Positions 63,635 to 64,000 of a DNA stretch of 64,000 nucleotides are shown here, one piece after another (within the stretch, counting starts at the first letter, position 1; every line of letters starts with the position of its first letter). The notes under the pieces are model-generated. The model had not been told where the DNA came from, did no database searches, and was given only the letters and a program-made list of their open reading frames with translations. The position numbers were made by a program, and so were the translations under genes. The DNA is from Massilia arenae (GTDB lineage: Bacteria > Pseudomonadota > Gammaproteobacteria > Burkholderiales > Burkholderiaceae_D): assembly GCF_008014745.1 (NCBI RefSeq), contig NZ_VPFD01000027.1, positions 17,051-81,050 of the forward strand, written 5' to 3'.

Positions 63635-63668
63635 AAAAACCCCACCAGGATCACCTGGTGGGGTTTTT
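63635..63668 (-). terminator. Intrinsic terminator of the rRNA operon
   Basis: AAAAACCCCACCAGG and CCTGGTGGGGTTTTT form a perfect 15-bp stem with ATCA loop. On the minus strand it ends in T5 just after the 5S gene, so it terminates the rRNA transcript; the complementary A/T runs make it usable for the rightward DUF1840 transcript too. Confidence 0.93.
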
Positions 63669-63679
63669 CTATATAACTA

Positions 63680-63794
63680 GCCTGACGATAACCTACTTTC
63701 ACACTGGTTGCAGCACTATCATCGGCGCAAAGTCGTTTCACGGTCCTGTTCGGGATGGGAAGGGGTGGGACCGACTTGCTATGGTCATCAGGCA
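63680..63794 (-). rRNA. rrf: 5S ribosomal RNA
   Basis: On the minus strand it runs from TGCCTGATGACCATAGC to TTATCGTCAGGC, about 115 nucleotides. The two ends pair as the closing helix, and CCCATCCCGAAC, CCGTGAAACG and GCGCCGATGATAGTG are the usual loop regions. Located between the 23S 3' end and the terminator, as expected in an rrn operon. Confidence 0.95.
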
Positions 63795-63911
63795 TAACTT
63801 GTACGAGCAGTCGCGACAATTCGCGCCTGCTCTGAATCTGGAAGAAGTAATGTTGGGTTGTAGCTTGTATTCAAGCAGTTGTACTCGTCACAACCTTGAC
63901 TACCAAGGTTA

Positions 63912-64000
63912 TAGGGACAAGCCTTACGGGCAATTAGTATCAGTTAGCTTAATGCATTACTGCACTTCCACACCTGACCTATCAACGTCCTGGTCTCGAA
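63912..64000 (-). rRNA. rrl: 23S ribosomal RNA, 3' end (partial at window edge)
   Basis: Minus strand GACGTTGATAGGTCAGG, GCATTAAGCTAAC and GGTACTAAT-like ACTGATACTAATTGCCCG match the conserved end of 23S rRNA, finishing near GGCTTGTCCC. About 89 of the ~2,880 nucleotides are inside the window. The exact 3' end is estimated from the E. coli end. A 117-base spacer separates it from 5S; no tRNA is in that spacer. Confidence 0.92.

Noticed and set aside
63795..63911. tRNA gene in the 23S-5S spacer
   Set aside because: No cloverleaf, T-loop (GGTTCRA) or CCA-proximal acceptor stem was found in the 117 bases.

Overview
The window is a contiguous piece of a high-GC betaproteobacterial chromosome, most likely Burkholderiales, family Oxalobacteraceae (Massilia/Telluria/Duganella-like). 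This is inferred from gene content and order: rsmB-DUF4390-ntrY-ntrX, bifunctional-type birA lacking its HTH followed by coaX, mreBCD-mrdA-rodA-rlpA, gshB with a PTS trio lacking EIIBC, metX-metW, DUF3567, DUF1840 and a PEP-CTERM protein. It is mostly core chromosome, densely packed, with many ATGA/TGATG start-stop overlaps. No phage, integrase, CRISPR array, intact insertion sequence or tRNA gene was recognised.

Layout. 1-9.9 kb: the 3' part of metH, an EAL/HDOD protein, a class II glutamine amidotransferase, DUF3567, then a leftward operon rsmB, DUF4390, ntrY-like kinase, ntrX-like regulator (without an AAA+ domain) and a small protein with a CobW-like CxCC motif but no P-loop. 10-16.6 kb: rightward argS, a SPOR protein, an SDR, birA, coaX, a second SPOR protein, and a PEP-CTERM protein behind a near-perfect sigma-54 promoter. 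16.7-23.6 kb: the leftward cell-shape operon mreB-mreC-mreD-mrdA-rodA-rlpA. 23.9-27.2 kb: gatCAB, followed by a 387-base spacer of nested GGGTCAGAGT repeats. 27.6-33.1 kb: pyrE, a hybrid histidine kinase, xth, an RluA-type pseudouridine synthase and an M48 metalloprotease.

33.2-40.8 kb: metX-metW, then PTS EI, HPr and EIIA, gshB, a methyltransferase and gshA. 41-43.6 kb: porin-glnK-amtB, preceded by a sigma-54 promoter and a symmetrical NtrC-type site, so it looks like a nitrogen-starvation operon. 43.8-47.2 kb: ubiK, a class II (B12) ribonucleotide reductase and SirB2. 47.2-53.3 kb: a TPR protein, DUF5329, and an ABC system whose permease is fused to an M1 aminopeptidase domain. 53.5-63.5 kb: comM, an MFS exporter, a GlxA-type regulator, a two-subunit molybdenum hydroxylase, a lipoprotein, a second ABC exporter and DUF1840. 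The right edge carries the 3' end of a leftward rRNA operon (23S end, 5S, terminator).

Themes: B12-dependent enzymes (MetH, NrdJ), nitrogen control (NtrYX-like pair, GlnK-AmtB), glutathione plus regulatory PTS, and cell-wall elongation/septation (MreBCD, PBP2, RodA, RlpA and further SPOR proteins). The least explained items are the degenerate CobW-like protein, the repeat-rich spacer after gatB, and the sigma-54 control of the PEP-CTERM protein. All functional calls come from reading the sequence without database searches.
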